A program made the translations under genes and the position numbers. The notes beneath the pieces were generated by a model that saw only the letters and a program-made list of their open reading frames with translations, was not told the DNA's origin and searched no databases. A stretch of DNA of 64,000 nt from Nitrospira sp. UBA6493. Lineage in GTDB: Bacteria; Nitrospirota; Nitrospiria; Nitrospirales; Nitrospiraceae. The stretch's first letter is position 1, and each line of letters begins with the position of its first letter. The stretch covers positions 20,783 through 84,782 of the forward strand of contig DJMJ01000005.1 of assembly GCA_002435325.1 (NCBI GenBank), given 5' to 3'. Shown here piece by piece: positions 7,160 through 15,103 of the stretch.

Positions 7160-9355
7160 ATGAGTGAAACCTCCAGGGCTATGACCCCATACAAGTCTCT
7201 TGAGACCGGCCGAGCGGTCCTTGTCATCGTCTTTCTGGCCGTTGCCGCCTGGTATCTGGCCTGGCGCTTAGAGACGTTCAATCCGAACGCCCTGCTGTTT
7301 TCCCGTGCTCTATACGCGGCGGAAGTCTATGGCATGGTGACGGTCTTGCTGCACCTCTTCATGACCTGGCGCTTGACCGAGCGGGAGGCGCCGCCGCCGC
7401 CAGCCGGGTATCGCGTGGATGTATTTATCCCGACGATCAATGAGTCCGTTGCCATTGTCCGGCCGACTGTGCTGGCGGCCATCAATATGGAATATCCCCA
7501 TCAAACCTGGTTGCTCGACGACGGCAATCGGCCTGAAATGCGCGCCTTGTCGAAGGAGTTGGGCTGCCAGTATGTTGTCAGAACGCAGAATGTGCATGCC
7601 AAGGCAGGCAATCTCAACAATGCGCTCCAGCAAAGCCGGGCCGACTTTGTCGCGGTGTTCGATGCCGACCACGCGCCGCATCGGAAATTCCTGATGCGCA
7701 CCCTGGGCTATTTTCTTGATGCGCAGGTGGCCTTCGTGCAGACGCCGCAGGATTTTTACAATCTCGACTCGTACCAGCATCGGGCCACAGGCACAGCTGG
7801 AGTCGTCTGGACCGAGCAATCCCTCTTTTTTCGCGTCATCCAGCGAGGGAAAGATTATTGGAACGCGGCTTTCTTCTGCGGCAGTTGCGCGGTCATTCGG
7901 CGAGCGGCGCTGGATGCGATCGGCGGATTTGCCACAGGCACCGTCACGGAAGATTTGCATACGTCGCTGAAAATTCATAAGCGTGGCTACACGTCGGTGT
8001 ATCACGCGGAGCCCTTGGCCTTCGGGCTTGCGCCGTCGAGCATCGTCCCGTTTATGAAGCAGCGGATTCGCTGGGGCCAGGGAGCGATGCAAGTGTGGCG
8101 GCAAGAAGGGATCTTTCTTTTCGCGCGCGGGCTTACGCTGCCGCAACGATTGAATTATTTGGCGTCCGCCATGACGTATTTCGATGGCTGGCAAAAAGGC
8201 CTGTTATATATCGCGCCGGTGGTGGTGCTGGTCACCGGGGTCACCCCGATGAGAGTGCTTGGTCCGGAGTTCTGGTTCCATTTCATTCCCTACTACATGC
8301 TGGTCTTCTGGGTGTTCGAAGAGGTTGGGCGCGGGTACGGCAGAACCGTGTTTATCGAGCAATACAACATGGGGCGGTTTGCCGGTTTTGCCTGGGCTAC
8401 CCTGGGGATTTTTACGACACGCCTGAAATTTTCCGTCACTCCCAAGACCGCTACGCCCAAGAAAGAGACCTATCGTTTTATTACGCCGCAGATCCTCATT
8501 CTACTTCTGAATGGAATGGCGATTCCGGTCAGCGTGGCCTTGTATTATCGGTACGGGCACTTGTCCGCCGATGTGCTGGCCGCCAATATTGTGTGGGCGT
8601 CGGTCAATCTGGCGCTGGCCTTGGCCATTATTCTGTACTCGCTGCGCATGTCCGGTTTTAAGAGAAAGGAATACCGGTTTCCCATTCCGCTGCCCGCCAA
8701 GATTCGGCAAGACGGTCAATCGGACAGCCTCTGCACCATTGACAATATCTCCTCGTCGGGATGCCGGATATATGGTTATTTTCCGGCTTCGGTGCGGCAG
8801 AATGCGCATCTGGAAGGAACGATCGTCTTGCCGAACGTATCGGTGCCGTTCGAGGGGACGGTGACATCGATTATTACCGGCGCAGAGCCTGGGAAGTCGT
8901 TCGTCAAAGCTATCGGGTGCCGGTTCAAGTGGCCCGACTCAGCGTCGCGCGATTCCTTGGATCTGTTCTTGTACGGATCCGATCTGCAATGGCGGCTGAA
9001 TCAGTTGCGCGACGGCGTTCTAACGCCTTTGGATCAATGGTGCGGGTATACCCGAAGCACGCTCAGGTCTCATTCATTCGAGTATTGGTCCGTCATGCTC
9101 TTCACGCGGTGCGGGGAGCCGGAGAAACAGGATTGTTTCGGATTAATCTCATCGTCTGGCGGCCTGCGCGAGATGGTGACGTTTGAGCATGTAGGGGTAG
9201 GCAGCCGGTTGCAGATTGCCATATTATCCCCGAAGGGCAAGACGCTGTTAGAAGGGAAACTGGTTGGGGATGGGAGGCAATTGGAAAGCCCGACGTCGCC
9301 CGTCTATACGTATAAAGTTGAAACCGCTATAGAAGGAACAGGCATAACGGCATAG
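7160..9355 (+). CDS. Cellulose synthase-like family 2 glycosyltransferase with PilZ domain
   Basis: 731 residues. Membrane helices flank a GT2 core with LLDDGN (about 119-123), DAD (168-170), TED (263-265) and QRIRW (301-305), the processive-synthase motifs. FSVTPK (424-429) matches the BcsA gating loop FxVTxK. A PilZ domain follows, with RKEYR (502-506) and NISSSG (529-534), the c-di-GMP-binding RxxxR and D/NxSxxG motifs. This is the BcsA domain order, implying a c-di-GMP-activated synthase of a beta-linked glucan or similar polymer. No bcsB or bcsC neighbour is present, so the polymer is uncertain. An alternative ATG is at 7181. Confidence 0.85.
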   Translation: MSETSRAMTPYKSLETGRAVLVIVFLAVAAWYLAWRLETFNPNALLFSRALYAAEVYGMVTVLLHLFMTWRLTEREAPPPPAGYRVDVFIPTINESVAIVRPTVLAAINMEYPHQTWLLDDGNRPEMRALSKELGCQYVVRTQNVHAKAGNLNNALQQSRADFVAVFDADHAPHRKFLMRTLGYFLDAQVAFVQTPQDFYNLDSYQHRATGTAGVVWTEQSLFFRVIQRGKDYWNAAFFCGSCAVIRRAALDAIGGFATGTVTEDLHTSLKIHKRGYTSVYHAEPLAFGLAPSSIVPFMKQRIRWGQGAMQVWRQEGIFLFARGLTLPQRLNYLASAMTYFDGWQKGLLYIAPVVVLVTGVTPMRVLGPEFWFHFIPYYMLVFWVFEEVGRGYGRTVFIEQYNMGRFAGFAWATLGIFTTRLKFSVTPKTATPKKETYRFITPQILILLLNGMAIPVSVALYYRYGHLSADVLAANIVWASVNLALALAIILYSLRMSGFKRKEYRFPIPLPAKIRQDGQSDSLCTIDNISSSGCRIYGYFPASVRQNAHLEGTIVLPNVSVPFEGTVTSIITGAEPGKSFVKAIGCRFKWPDSASRDSLDLFLYGSDLQWRLNQLRDGVLTPLDQWCGYTRSTLRSHSFEYWSVMLFTRCGEPEKQDCFGLISSSGGLREMVTFEHVGVGSRLQIAILSPKGKTLLEGKLVGDGRQLESPTSPVYTYKVETAIEGTGITA

Positions 9356-9429
9356 GTTTTCTTGCGTGTGGACACGAGGGCCGTTCGTTTCAAAGAGGCT
9401 AACATCCAGCTGATTTTTGTGGCTAGCGG

Positions 9430-9555
9430 TCACTGTTTGCTTTTCGACCGGCTGATCCGCTGTGAGAGGAAGTCGCGGATCAGCAAGGCGCCAATGATGG
9501 ACGGAAACAGGAGGAGCGCAACGTACCAGCTTGTCCAAACGGTTGGGTCATGCAT
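9430..9555 (-). CDS. 41-residue single-pass membrane microprotein
   Basis: Starts at the ATG 9553-9555, 8 nt after a perfect Shine-Dalgarno AAGGAGG. The protein has a short N-terminus (MHDPTVWT), one hydrophobic segment (about residues 10-26, WYVALLLFPSIIGALLI) and a basic tail ending RISRSKSKQ. No family is recognised. It is convergent with the glycosyltransferase, ending 74 nt past it on the other strand. The strong ribosome-binding site and the clean membrane topology argue for a real gene; no function can be given. Confidence 0.55.
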   Translation of the reverse strand: MHDPTVWTSWYVALLLFPSIIGALLIRDFLSQRISRSKSKQ

Positions 9556-9619
9556 AGCGAATCCCTCCTTGTGGAATGAAAAGCAAAACGCATACCGGCA
9601 TAAACTTGTCACGGCTAAG

Positions 9620-9761
9620 TGACAGGTGTCTGTAGATTTCTGCACCTCGCACCCGCCATTGAGAAAAAATATGACGCCGCCAGACTTTCTGCATATGAAA
9701 ATATGCTGGGATTGTGTGTTTGTGTTGCCACAGGTTCGTCGCATTGGTGAGACACCTGTCA
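9620..9761. repeat. 142-bp element bounded by 12-bp perfect inverted repeats
   Basis: TGACAGGTGTCT at 9620-9631 and its exact reverse complement at 9750-9761. Inside is a second dyad, GCATAT-GAAA-ATATGC (9691-9706). The left end also overlaps a small hairpin, TGTCAC/GTGACA (9607-9624). The interior is more AT-rich than its surroundings and has no convincing gene. It could be a MITE/REP-like sequence or a structured transcript. Confidence 0.5.
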
Positions 9762-9829
9762 ACAGGCTGACACCATACCTTTTGTCGGGATTCGTTGACG
9801 TGGGTGCGAGGGTCCGTTACAAGCTCGAT

Positions 9830-10402
9830 ATGGCACAACGAAATGGGCGATCGGTAATCAGGAATGTGAGTGGATGGGCGCTTGTACTCATAGTTACCGC
9901 TGTTGCGATTGCCCAAGATCTCTCTGCATCGATGGATTCCCCAATGACCGTACAGATCTTTAGAGCTGCGGATTGGAGAGGGGGGACCGATACGGCATTT
10001 GAAGGCTGCAAGGCGAACTCTGGTGAATATACACTGTGGGTCTATGCGACGGCGACGATTTGTGGGGTCCCGCGCGAACAGGCGGATCGCGTTGTTATGT
10101 TTCGCCAGCCGCTTCCAGGAGTCTCGCCTTTGCGCGGGACCTCGCATCTGCCGGAGGGGCGGTATGCGGCCTGGCTGTATGGGGCAGGCGATCCGGGGCA
10201 TCCCTGGGTGAATCTTTGCGCAAAGACCTGCGTGAAGGGCGAGCTTCCGCCGACCCCGCACTGGGTCTTGCTTGGCTGGCTTGAAGTTCGCGCGCACCAT
10301 CAGCTGCTGTTGAAAACGTGGGACCAGCCGGATGGGCATCAGCTCTACATTCAGGCAGTGGTTCTATCGAAGGCCGATGGAGTCCCCGAGTGGATTCCAT
10401 GA
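9830..10402 (+). CDS. Secreted hypothetical protein
   Basis: 190 residues from the ATG at 9830. The N-terminus MAQRNGRSVIRNVSG followed by the hydrophobic WALVLIVTAVAIA looks like a signal peptide or anchor. Four cysteines in the mature part (KANSG upstream, ATICG, NLCAKTCVKG) suggest an exported, disulfide-bonded protein. No family recognised. The frame opens further upstream to 9626, through the inverted-repeat element; that extension has no good start or signal sequence and was not used. Confidence 0.5.
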   Translation: MAQRNGRSVIRNVSGWALVLIVTAVAIAQDLSASMDSPMTVQIFRAADWRGGTDTAFEGCKANSGEYTLWVYATATICGVPREQADRVVMFRQPLPGVSPLRGTSHLPEGRYAAWLYGAGDPGHPWVNLCAKTCVKGELPPTPHWVLLGWLEVRAHHQLLLKTWDQPDGHQLYIQAVVLSKADGVPEWIP

Positions 10403-10411
10403 GGGAAAAGT

Positions 10412-11122
10412 CTAGCGGGAGAACATCTTGGCCAGAATTGTCTCCGCCGCCCGTTTCACTTGGGAGGGAGCTGCTCGAAGTGCCGTAACTGTTTCTAAGA
10501 GGGCATGCGCATCCGAATAATCTGGCTTGAGTTGGATGGATGTCCGGAGCGCAGCCGTAGCCGCGTCGACATCCCCCTGCGCCATCCGCACCAATCCTAG
10601 ATCTGCGAACGCTTCGGCATCATCGGGGTTCAGTTGCGTTGCCGCTTGAAGGGCGGTGACCGCCGCAGGCCATGCCCCTGTGCCCATCAATCCGCGCCCC
10701 AGCCAGTAATACGTGTTTCCGTCCCGTCGCCCGAGCCTAATCGCCTGCTCCAGAGCCGCGACAGCACCGGCATAGTCGTGTCGGTCCAGCAACAACGTCC
10801 CGAGGTCGCGATAGGCCTCAATAAGAGTGCTATTACGTTCTAGTGCCAGGCGATATTCATCCGCAGCTCCTTTCACATCGCCACGATGGTGCAGGGCTTG
10901 TCCTAATCGATAATGTGTCTCGGCGCCGTCGTCTTGATATTCCGGCAGAGATCGGAGGTGTTCCCGGACTCGATGAAACTCAGCTTCCAGGTCCGATTCT
11001 GTGGGGCCAGGAGCGGAGAGGTCGGTAAAGGATTGCAGGCTGCTAGCCCCAAGAGCCAGCTCGGGAAACGTGGGGACGAGAAGGAAAAGGAGTGAGGCCA
11101 ACCTTCGTATCACGATTCCCAA
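10412..11122 (-). CDS. Exported TPR-repeat protein
   Basis: 236 residues. A signal peptide (MGIVIRRLASLLFLLVPTF to ALGAS) is followed by at least four tetratricopeptide repeats from about residue 65, for example THYRLGQALHHRGDVKGAADEY, and then IEAYRDLGTLLLDRHDYAGA, NTYYWLGRGLMGTGAWPAA and AEAFADLGLVRMAQGDVDAA. TPRs are protein-binding scaffolds; the partner is unknown. It probably acts in the periplasm. Convergent with the gene at 9830, only 9 nt apart. Confidence 0.78.
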   Translation of the reverse strand: MGIVIRRLASLLFLLVPTFPELALGASSLQSFTDLSAPGPTESDLEAEFHRVREHLRSLPEYQDDGAETHYRLGQALHHRGDVKGAADEYRLALERNSTLIEAYRDLGTLLLDRHDYAGAVAALEQAIRLGRRDGNTYYWLGRGLMGTGAWPAAVTALQAATQLNPDDAEAFADLGLVRMAQGDVDAATAALRTSIQLKPDYSDAHALLETVTALRAAPSQVKRAAETILAKMFSR

Positions 11123-11237
11123 GGTGTCATTTAAGAAGAACTATGACGTGCGAGGCACTGAACCGCTAGCAGAAGGACATCAGTTGTCACGCCTCTTCCG
11201 AGGAAGGGAGCAGATAAATGCTAGCGTGAAGAAGTAA

Positions 11238-11264
11238 GGGGAGACGACATGCTTCCGTCTCCCC
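11238..11264 (-). terminator. Hairpin terminator after the duplicated-repeat lipoprotein gene
   Basis: A 9-bp perfect stem (GGGGAGACG at 11238-11246 with CGTCTCCCC at 11256-11264) with a 9-nt loop. Read on the minus strand it lies 20 nt beyond the stop at 11285 and is followed by a T-rich run (TTACTTCTT). Confidence 0.6.
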
Positions 11265-11284
11265 CTTTCCTCAAATACACAGGA

Positions 11285-11677
11285 TTAGCGGCGGAGGGCT
11301 TGATCGCGGTTGCAGCTTTCTTCCGCCAGCATTCGTTGACCGGCAGTGGCATCTTTCGGAATACGCGCCATGCAGGCATCAAGCGTGTCCCCTTGTGTGC
11401 CGGAGGCTGCGCGTCCACCGCTTTTTGCTGTGGCGGTGCCGACGAGTCCTGTCCGTAAGGCCTCATTTTGTCTGCAGCTTTCTTCGGCCACTTGCTTGGC
11501 TCCGGGAGAAGCCGTGGACGAAAGTTTTGCGAGGCAGGCTTGCAAGGAATCGTTCTGTGCTGTCGTTGTCCCTGTTCCTGCGGTTGACGATGCCGTCGTG
11601 CCGTCACTGGCACAGCCACTCGCGAGCACTCCCAATAATGCGATCACACCGAATGCGTACACGGAACGATTCGTCAT
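11285..11677 (-). CDS. Small lipoprotein with an internal duplicated Cys-containing repeat
   Basis: 130 residues. Lipoprotein signal MTNRSVYAFGVIALLGVLASGC with the lipobox cysteine at residue 22. A Thr/Ser/Gly-rich linker leads to two copies of a repeat of about 32 residues: SLQACLAKL...GAKQVAEESCRQNEALR and TLDACMARI...GQRMLAEESCNRDQALR. Each copy has two cysteines about 18 residues apart, so each may form one internal disulfide, giving two linked helical pairs. Anchored in the outer or inner membrane. I do not recognise the family. Confidence 0.65.
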   Translation of the reverse strand: MTNRSVYAFGVIALLGVLASGCASDGTTASSTAGTGTTTAQNDSLQACLAKLSSTASPGAKQVAEESCRQNEALRTGLVGTATAKSGGRAASGTQGDTLDACMARIPKDATAGQRMLAEESCNRDQALRR

Positions 11678-11935
11678 GATGATACCTCTCCTCGTTGATT
11701 ATGGACAATCGATAGTCTGCAAACCGGGCTATCCTACTCCCGAATCCAGGGCAAGAACAAGCCGGGAAGGAGCGGTTCCCTTACAAACGAGGATTTCTAC
11801 TTGTCTCACCATCGGAAGCAACGGCCGTCTTAGGCCTCTTGAATTCCCTCTCTTACGGGGAATGGGGTTTGTGAGGCATATCTCGGTACAGTGTTCTCAG
11901 CGATCCATTTCAAACGACCCGTTGAGAGGTGCTGT

Positions 11936-12418
11936 ATGACGATCATTCAACGAATGCTCCTCGCCCTCGGGCTGACGGTATCCCTTACCGGATGCGTTGG
12001 GATTCGCACGGAGTACTTTACAGAGACGATGCATCCATCACGAAGCAGCACGGCTGTTGTTGAGTGGCTTCACGAAGAGCCGACCAGGCCTCACGTGGAA
12101 ATCGCACGGATTACCGTCCGCAGCTCAAATTATAGTCTGGGGACACTCCGGCAAGTGATGGTGGACCGCGCTCGTGCGCTGGGGGCTGATGCGGTCATGC
12201 CAGACCTGCCGGTGGCTGTCCTGTCTCAGCCGGGCAGCCCCTACTATGAACCGGGTTTGCTGGGGCCGGCTGGGGCGGCGTTCGGGCTCTACGGATATGG
12301 GTGGTACACCCCCTACAGTTCCAATCCCTTTATCCTGACTCAAGGCGCTACGGATCAGCCACGCATTGAGCAGGTCCTTTCAGGGGTCGCGATTCGATTC
12401 GAGCAAAGCTCACAATAG
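11936..12418 (+). CDS. Lipoprotein of unknown function
   Basis: 160 residues from ATG 11936, preceded by GAGAGGT. Signal MTIIQRMLLALGLTVSLTGC has a standard lipobox (LTGC). The central part (VEIARITVRS, then VMVDRARALGADAVM) resembles the heavy-metal-binding/YbjQ-like alpha-beta pattern seen in small surface lipoproteins, only as a loose similarity. It is followed by a Gly/Tyr/Pro-rich loop (YYEPGLLGPAGAAFGLYGYG). Function unknown. Confidence 0.65.
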   Translation: MTIIQRMLLALGLTVSLTGCVGIRTEYFTETMHPSRSSTAVVEWLHEEPTRPHVEIARITVRSSNYSLGTLRQVMVDRARALGADAVMPDLPVAVLSQPGSPYYEPGLLGPAGAAFGLYGYGWYTPYSSNPFILTQGATDQPRIEQVLSGVAIRFEQSSQ

Positions 12419-12632
12419 AGCAGTGCCGCCTCTCGTTTCCATCTTGGCATGCAACACTCCAAAAGGGCGAGGTCGTTTGAGCAGTATGGGGTTGGGCATG
12501 TTCCGTCCGAACTATGGGTAGTAAATTTTTCCGAGTGGGGCGAGATCAGCCTGTTCGCGTTTCGGCATGATGAGGAGTTCACGCGGAATGGGGTGGAGGG
12601 ATCTCTAGGGGGGGAAGAAGAGATCGCTTGTC

Positions 12633-12654
12633 GGCAGTAGGTGGAACTACTGCC
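12633..12654. repeat. Perfect 8-bp inverted repeat
   Basis: GGCAGTAG (12633-12640), 6-nt loop, CTACTGCC (12647-12654). No T-run follows on either strand, so it is not a standard terminator. It lies in the roughly 297-base gap between two convergent genes; nothing else is evident in that gap. Confidence 0.45.
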
Positions 12655-12715
12655 AAAACCTCCACCCGTGTTCATTCCGAGCGGCATTTGATCGGATCGC
12701 TGGTGCTACCGGCAT

Positions 12716-12919
12716 TCAGAGCGCGTGGAGCGTAGTGATAAACCCGGCGCCGCTCTGCTTCAGCCTCAATTGGCCGAGCCTACTGAGGCGATCTACTTCT
12801 ATAAAGATTTCTGACCAGTTCCATTTCGGCAAGTTCTGGGTGAGTTCTTCCAAGGTACAGCCAGGTTGAGCTCTCACCATATCGAGGATCTCGTCAGCCG
12901 CTGTGCGTTGTTCCAGCAT
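12716..12919 (-). CDS. Small winged-helix-like protein
   Basis: 67 residues, with AAGGAGG 5 nt before the ATG. The pattern (TAADEILDMVRAQPGCTLEELTQ, then a helix and VDRLSRLGQLRL followed by a short strand GAGFITTL) fits a helix-turn-helix plus wing, as in small MarR/ArsR-fold domains. It may bind DNA or be a protein-interaction winged helix. Monocistronic. No family name can be given with confidence. Confidence 0.6.
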   Translation of the reverse strand: MLEQRTAADEILDMVRAQPGCTLEELTQNLPKWNWSEIFIEVDRLSRLGQLRLKQSGAGFITTLHAL

Positions 12920-13221
12920 CCAAGCCTCCTTGCTTGAAACACATATCTCGGCCCGGCATTAGAAATTGGAGCGATGCCGAGCTTGCTTGGGCACGATAGT
13001 GAGCAAGTTGTATTCCTCTGGAATGGATCCAGAGTTCTGTCTGGACAGTGCGGGGAAGGATCAACGAAAACAAAGGGATTGAGGCAGGGGCTTTCAGCGA
13101 GGTAAGCGGCACACAATCTTCATCATCGACCAGTAGCCTTTCTGCACTGTGCGCATAGAGCGAATTCGCTCGGCTTGAACCAGTCGAGCGGCTGACTTGC
13201 GCGAGTGCAAAATTGATGGCG
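12920..13221. other. Gene-poor intergenic stretch
   Basis: About 300 bases between the winged-helix gene and the alcohol dehydrogenase. Short frames exist on the minus strand (12874-13116 region) but have no ribosome-binding site or recognisable protein features. No terminator, repeat or RNA structure was evident by eye. Confidence 0.5.
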
Positions 13222-14265
13222 CTATTTCAGCGATGCCAGGTCGATGACGAAGCGGAAGCGGACGTTCCCTGTCAGGACGCGCTCGTAGGCGTCGTTCACC
13301 TGCTGGATCGGAATCACTTCGACGTCGGATTCGATGTTGTGTTCTGCGCAGAAGTCGAGCATCTCCTGGGTCTCGCGGATGCCGCCGATGACGGAGCCGG
13401 CGATGCGGCGCCGGTGCATAATTAGCGAGAATGGCTCCAGCGGGGCCGGTTTGTCGGGGACGCCGACCAGGATCATGGTGCCGTCGGTCTTCAGCAGGTT
13501 GAGGTAGGTATTGTAGTCGTGTGGAGCCGAGACCGTGTCGAGAATAAAGTCAAAGTGCCGTTGCAGCCTGACAAAGGCCAGGGGTTGCGAGGTAACGACG
13601 AATTTGTGAGCTCCCAACCGCATGGCGTCAGCTCGCTTGCTTTCCGAGGTGCTCAAGACGGTGACTTCTGTGCCGAGCGCTCGCGCGATCTTTACCGCCA
13701 TGTGGCCGAGTCCGCCCAAGCCCACCACTGCCAGTTTGTGATATTTTCCCACGCCCCAGTGGCGCAGCGGAGAGTAGGTCGTAATGCCCGCGCACAAGAG
13801 TGGCGCGGCGCCGGCCGGTGACAAGGGAGAGGGAATCCGCAGGACATAGTGCTCGTCTACCACGATCTGTGTGGAATAGCCGCCCTGGGTGATCTGGCCG
13901 CTCTTGTCACGCCCGCTGGAGGTGAGCAGCATGCCCTTCTCGCAATACTGTTCCTGCCCTTCTCTGCAGGCGGCACAGGTACGGCAGGAGTCGACAAAGC
14001 AGCCGACTCCGGCCTGATCCCCCGCCTTGAACTTTTTCACCTCAGCTCCTACCTGAGCCACGGAGCCGACGATTTCGTGCCCCGGCACCATGGGGAAGAG
14101 CGAACCGCCCCATTCGTCGCGCGCTTGATGGATATCGGAATGGCACGCGCCGCAATGGGTGATCGTGATCAGCACATCGTGAGGACCGACAGGGCGGCGC
14201 TCGAAGGAGAAGGGCGTCAACGGGGCCTTGGCAGTCAGGGCGGCGTAGCCTTTTGTCGGCAGCAT
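13222..14265 (-). CDS. Zinc-dependent alcohol dehydrogenase (YahK/cinnamyl-alcohol type)
   Basis: 347 residues from ATG 14263-14265, with GGAGCG upstream. Medium-chain dehydrogenase: catalytic zinc ligands in CGACHSDIH and GHEIVG, structural-zinc cysteines in CRTCAACREGQEQYC, and the Rossmann motif VGLGGLGHMAVKIA. Such enzymes reduce aldehydes with NADPH. The conserved segment HRRRIAGSVIGGIRETQEML near the end is typical of the YahK/AdhA subgroup. It stands alone; physiological substrate unknown, aldehyde detoxification likely. Confidence 0.9.
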   Translation of the reverse strand: MLPTKGYAALTAKAPLTPFSFERRPVGPHDVLITITHCGACHSDIHQARDEWGGSLFPMVPGHEIVGSVAQVGAEVKKFKAGDQAGVGCFVDSCRTCAACREGQEQYCEKGMLLTSSGRDKSGQITQGGYSTQIVVDEHYVLRIPSPLSPAGAAPLLCAGITTYSPLRHWGVGKYHKLAVVGLGGLGHMAVKIARALGTEVTVLSTSESKRADAMRLGAHKFVVTSQPLAFVRLQRHFDFILDTVSAPHDYNTYLNLLKTDGTMILVGVPDKPAPLEPFSLIMHRRRIAGSVIGGIRETQEMLDFCAEHNIESDVEVIPIQQVNDAYERVLTGNVRFRFVIDLASLK

Positions 14266-14367
14266 GGTGTGCGCTCCTGGTGAGAGAATGATTGACGCTG
14301 ATGGGAACCTTAGCAAGTCGGACGGCAGTTGCCAACTGGGAAAATAATGAGGAAGACAGCCGGAGCC

Positions 14368-14547
14368 TTACCGGTCAGAATCTATTTCCGATTCTTGTTC
14401 GGGATTGATGGTCAGGGGTGTCCCCGCAATTCGATAGCCCTCCGCAGCCCAGGTGCCGAGGTCCGTGAGTTGGCAGCGCTCTGAACAGAAGGGGCGCCAG
14501 TGATTCTGTTCCCACGTCGCGGGCTGTTTACATACGGGGCAGGTCAT
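14368..14547 (-). CDS. yacG: DNA gyrase inhibitor/zinc-binding protein YacG
   Basis: 59 residues. Starts MTCPVCKQPATWEQNHWRPF and continues CSERCQLTDLGTWAAEGYRI. The C-x2-C ... C-x3-C zinc site and the RPFCSERCQ.DLG.W motif are diagnostic of YacG, which in E. coli binds gyrase and also lies near CoaE. The C-terminus is acidic (NPEQESEIDSDR). It is short, and lies 54 nt downstream of the PilZ gene's stop on the same strand. Confidence 0.88.
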   Translation of the reverse strand: MTCPVCKQPATWEQNHWRPFCSERCQLTDLGTWAAEGYRIAGTPLTINPEQESEIDSDR

Positions 14548-14601
14548 GCCGGAAGTCTACCACTCTACCGGCGGGGTCAGGCAAGGGCCTGGAGTGTGAT
14601 G

Positions 14602-14931
14602 CTATGACGCCGTCGGCGGCTTGACGACATGGAGGAATCGCCGCAGGCGGCTCCGATCCAGCTCGGTCAAGTTCAGAAACTCGACGCCGAATTCGCCGTG
14701 GCTGGCCCAGCGGACAGCGGCTGCCTCTACGGTGATGGCCGACCCCAGATCGGTGGCGCGAATGAGCAGTTGGACGCCGGCACCGGGATTGATCGGAACC
14801 GTGCTCGTGACGGCGCATCCTCCGGCGGAGATGTCGAACATCGTGCCTTGGCGGATGTCGGTGTTGTTGGTGGTGGAAAATAACACTTGGGCTTCTACTG
14901 GAACACGCGGATGCTCGCGGCATTCGATCAT
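14602..14931 (-). CDS. Single-domain PilZ protein
   Basis: 109 residues, one PilZ domain. The first motif REHPR (residues 5-9) fits RxxxR and the second, DISAGG, fits DxSxxG, so c-di-GMP binding is expected. The rest follows the beta-barrel pattern (AVRWASHGEFGVEFLNL) and ends with a helix. Likely a stand-alone c-di-GMP receptor; target unknown. One of several PilZ proteins in the window. Confidence 0.85.
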   Translation of the reverse strand: MIECREHPRVPVEAQVLFSTTNNTDIRQGTMFDISAGGCAVTSTVPINPGAGVQLLIRATDLGSAITVEAAAVRWASHGEFGVEFLNLTELDRSRLRRFLHVVKPPTAS

Positions 14932-15103
14932 GATGGCCTCATCAATAGGAGTTGCACGCCGGGGCGATCAGTGGTACTTCCGTGACCGCCGCCTGTTGTG
15001 AATCCATCGTAGATCAGGACGACGGTGGTTTGAAGCAATAAACGAAAAGCGTCCAGTGGATTGACAGGCCGGTAAGAGTTGGAATTGGAAGAAAAGAGGC
15101 CGC

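Noticed and set aside
12449..12640. Plus-strand 63-residue frame
   Set aside because: No Shine-Dalgarno, no recognisable fold, and it runs into the inverted repeat at 12633.
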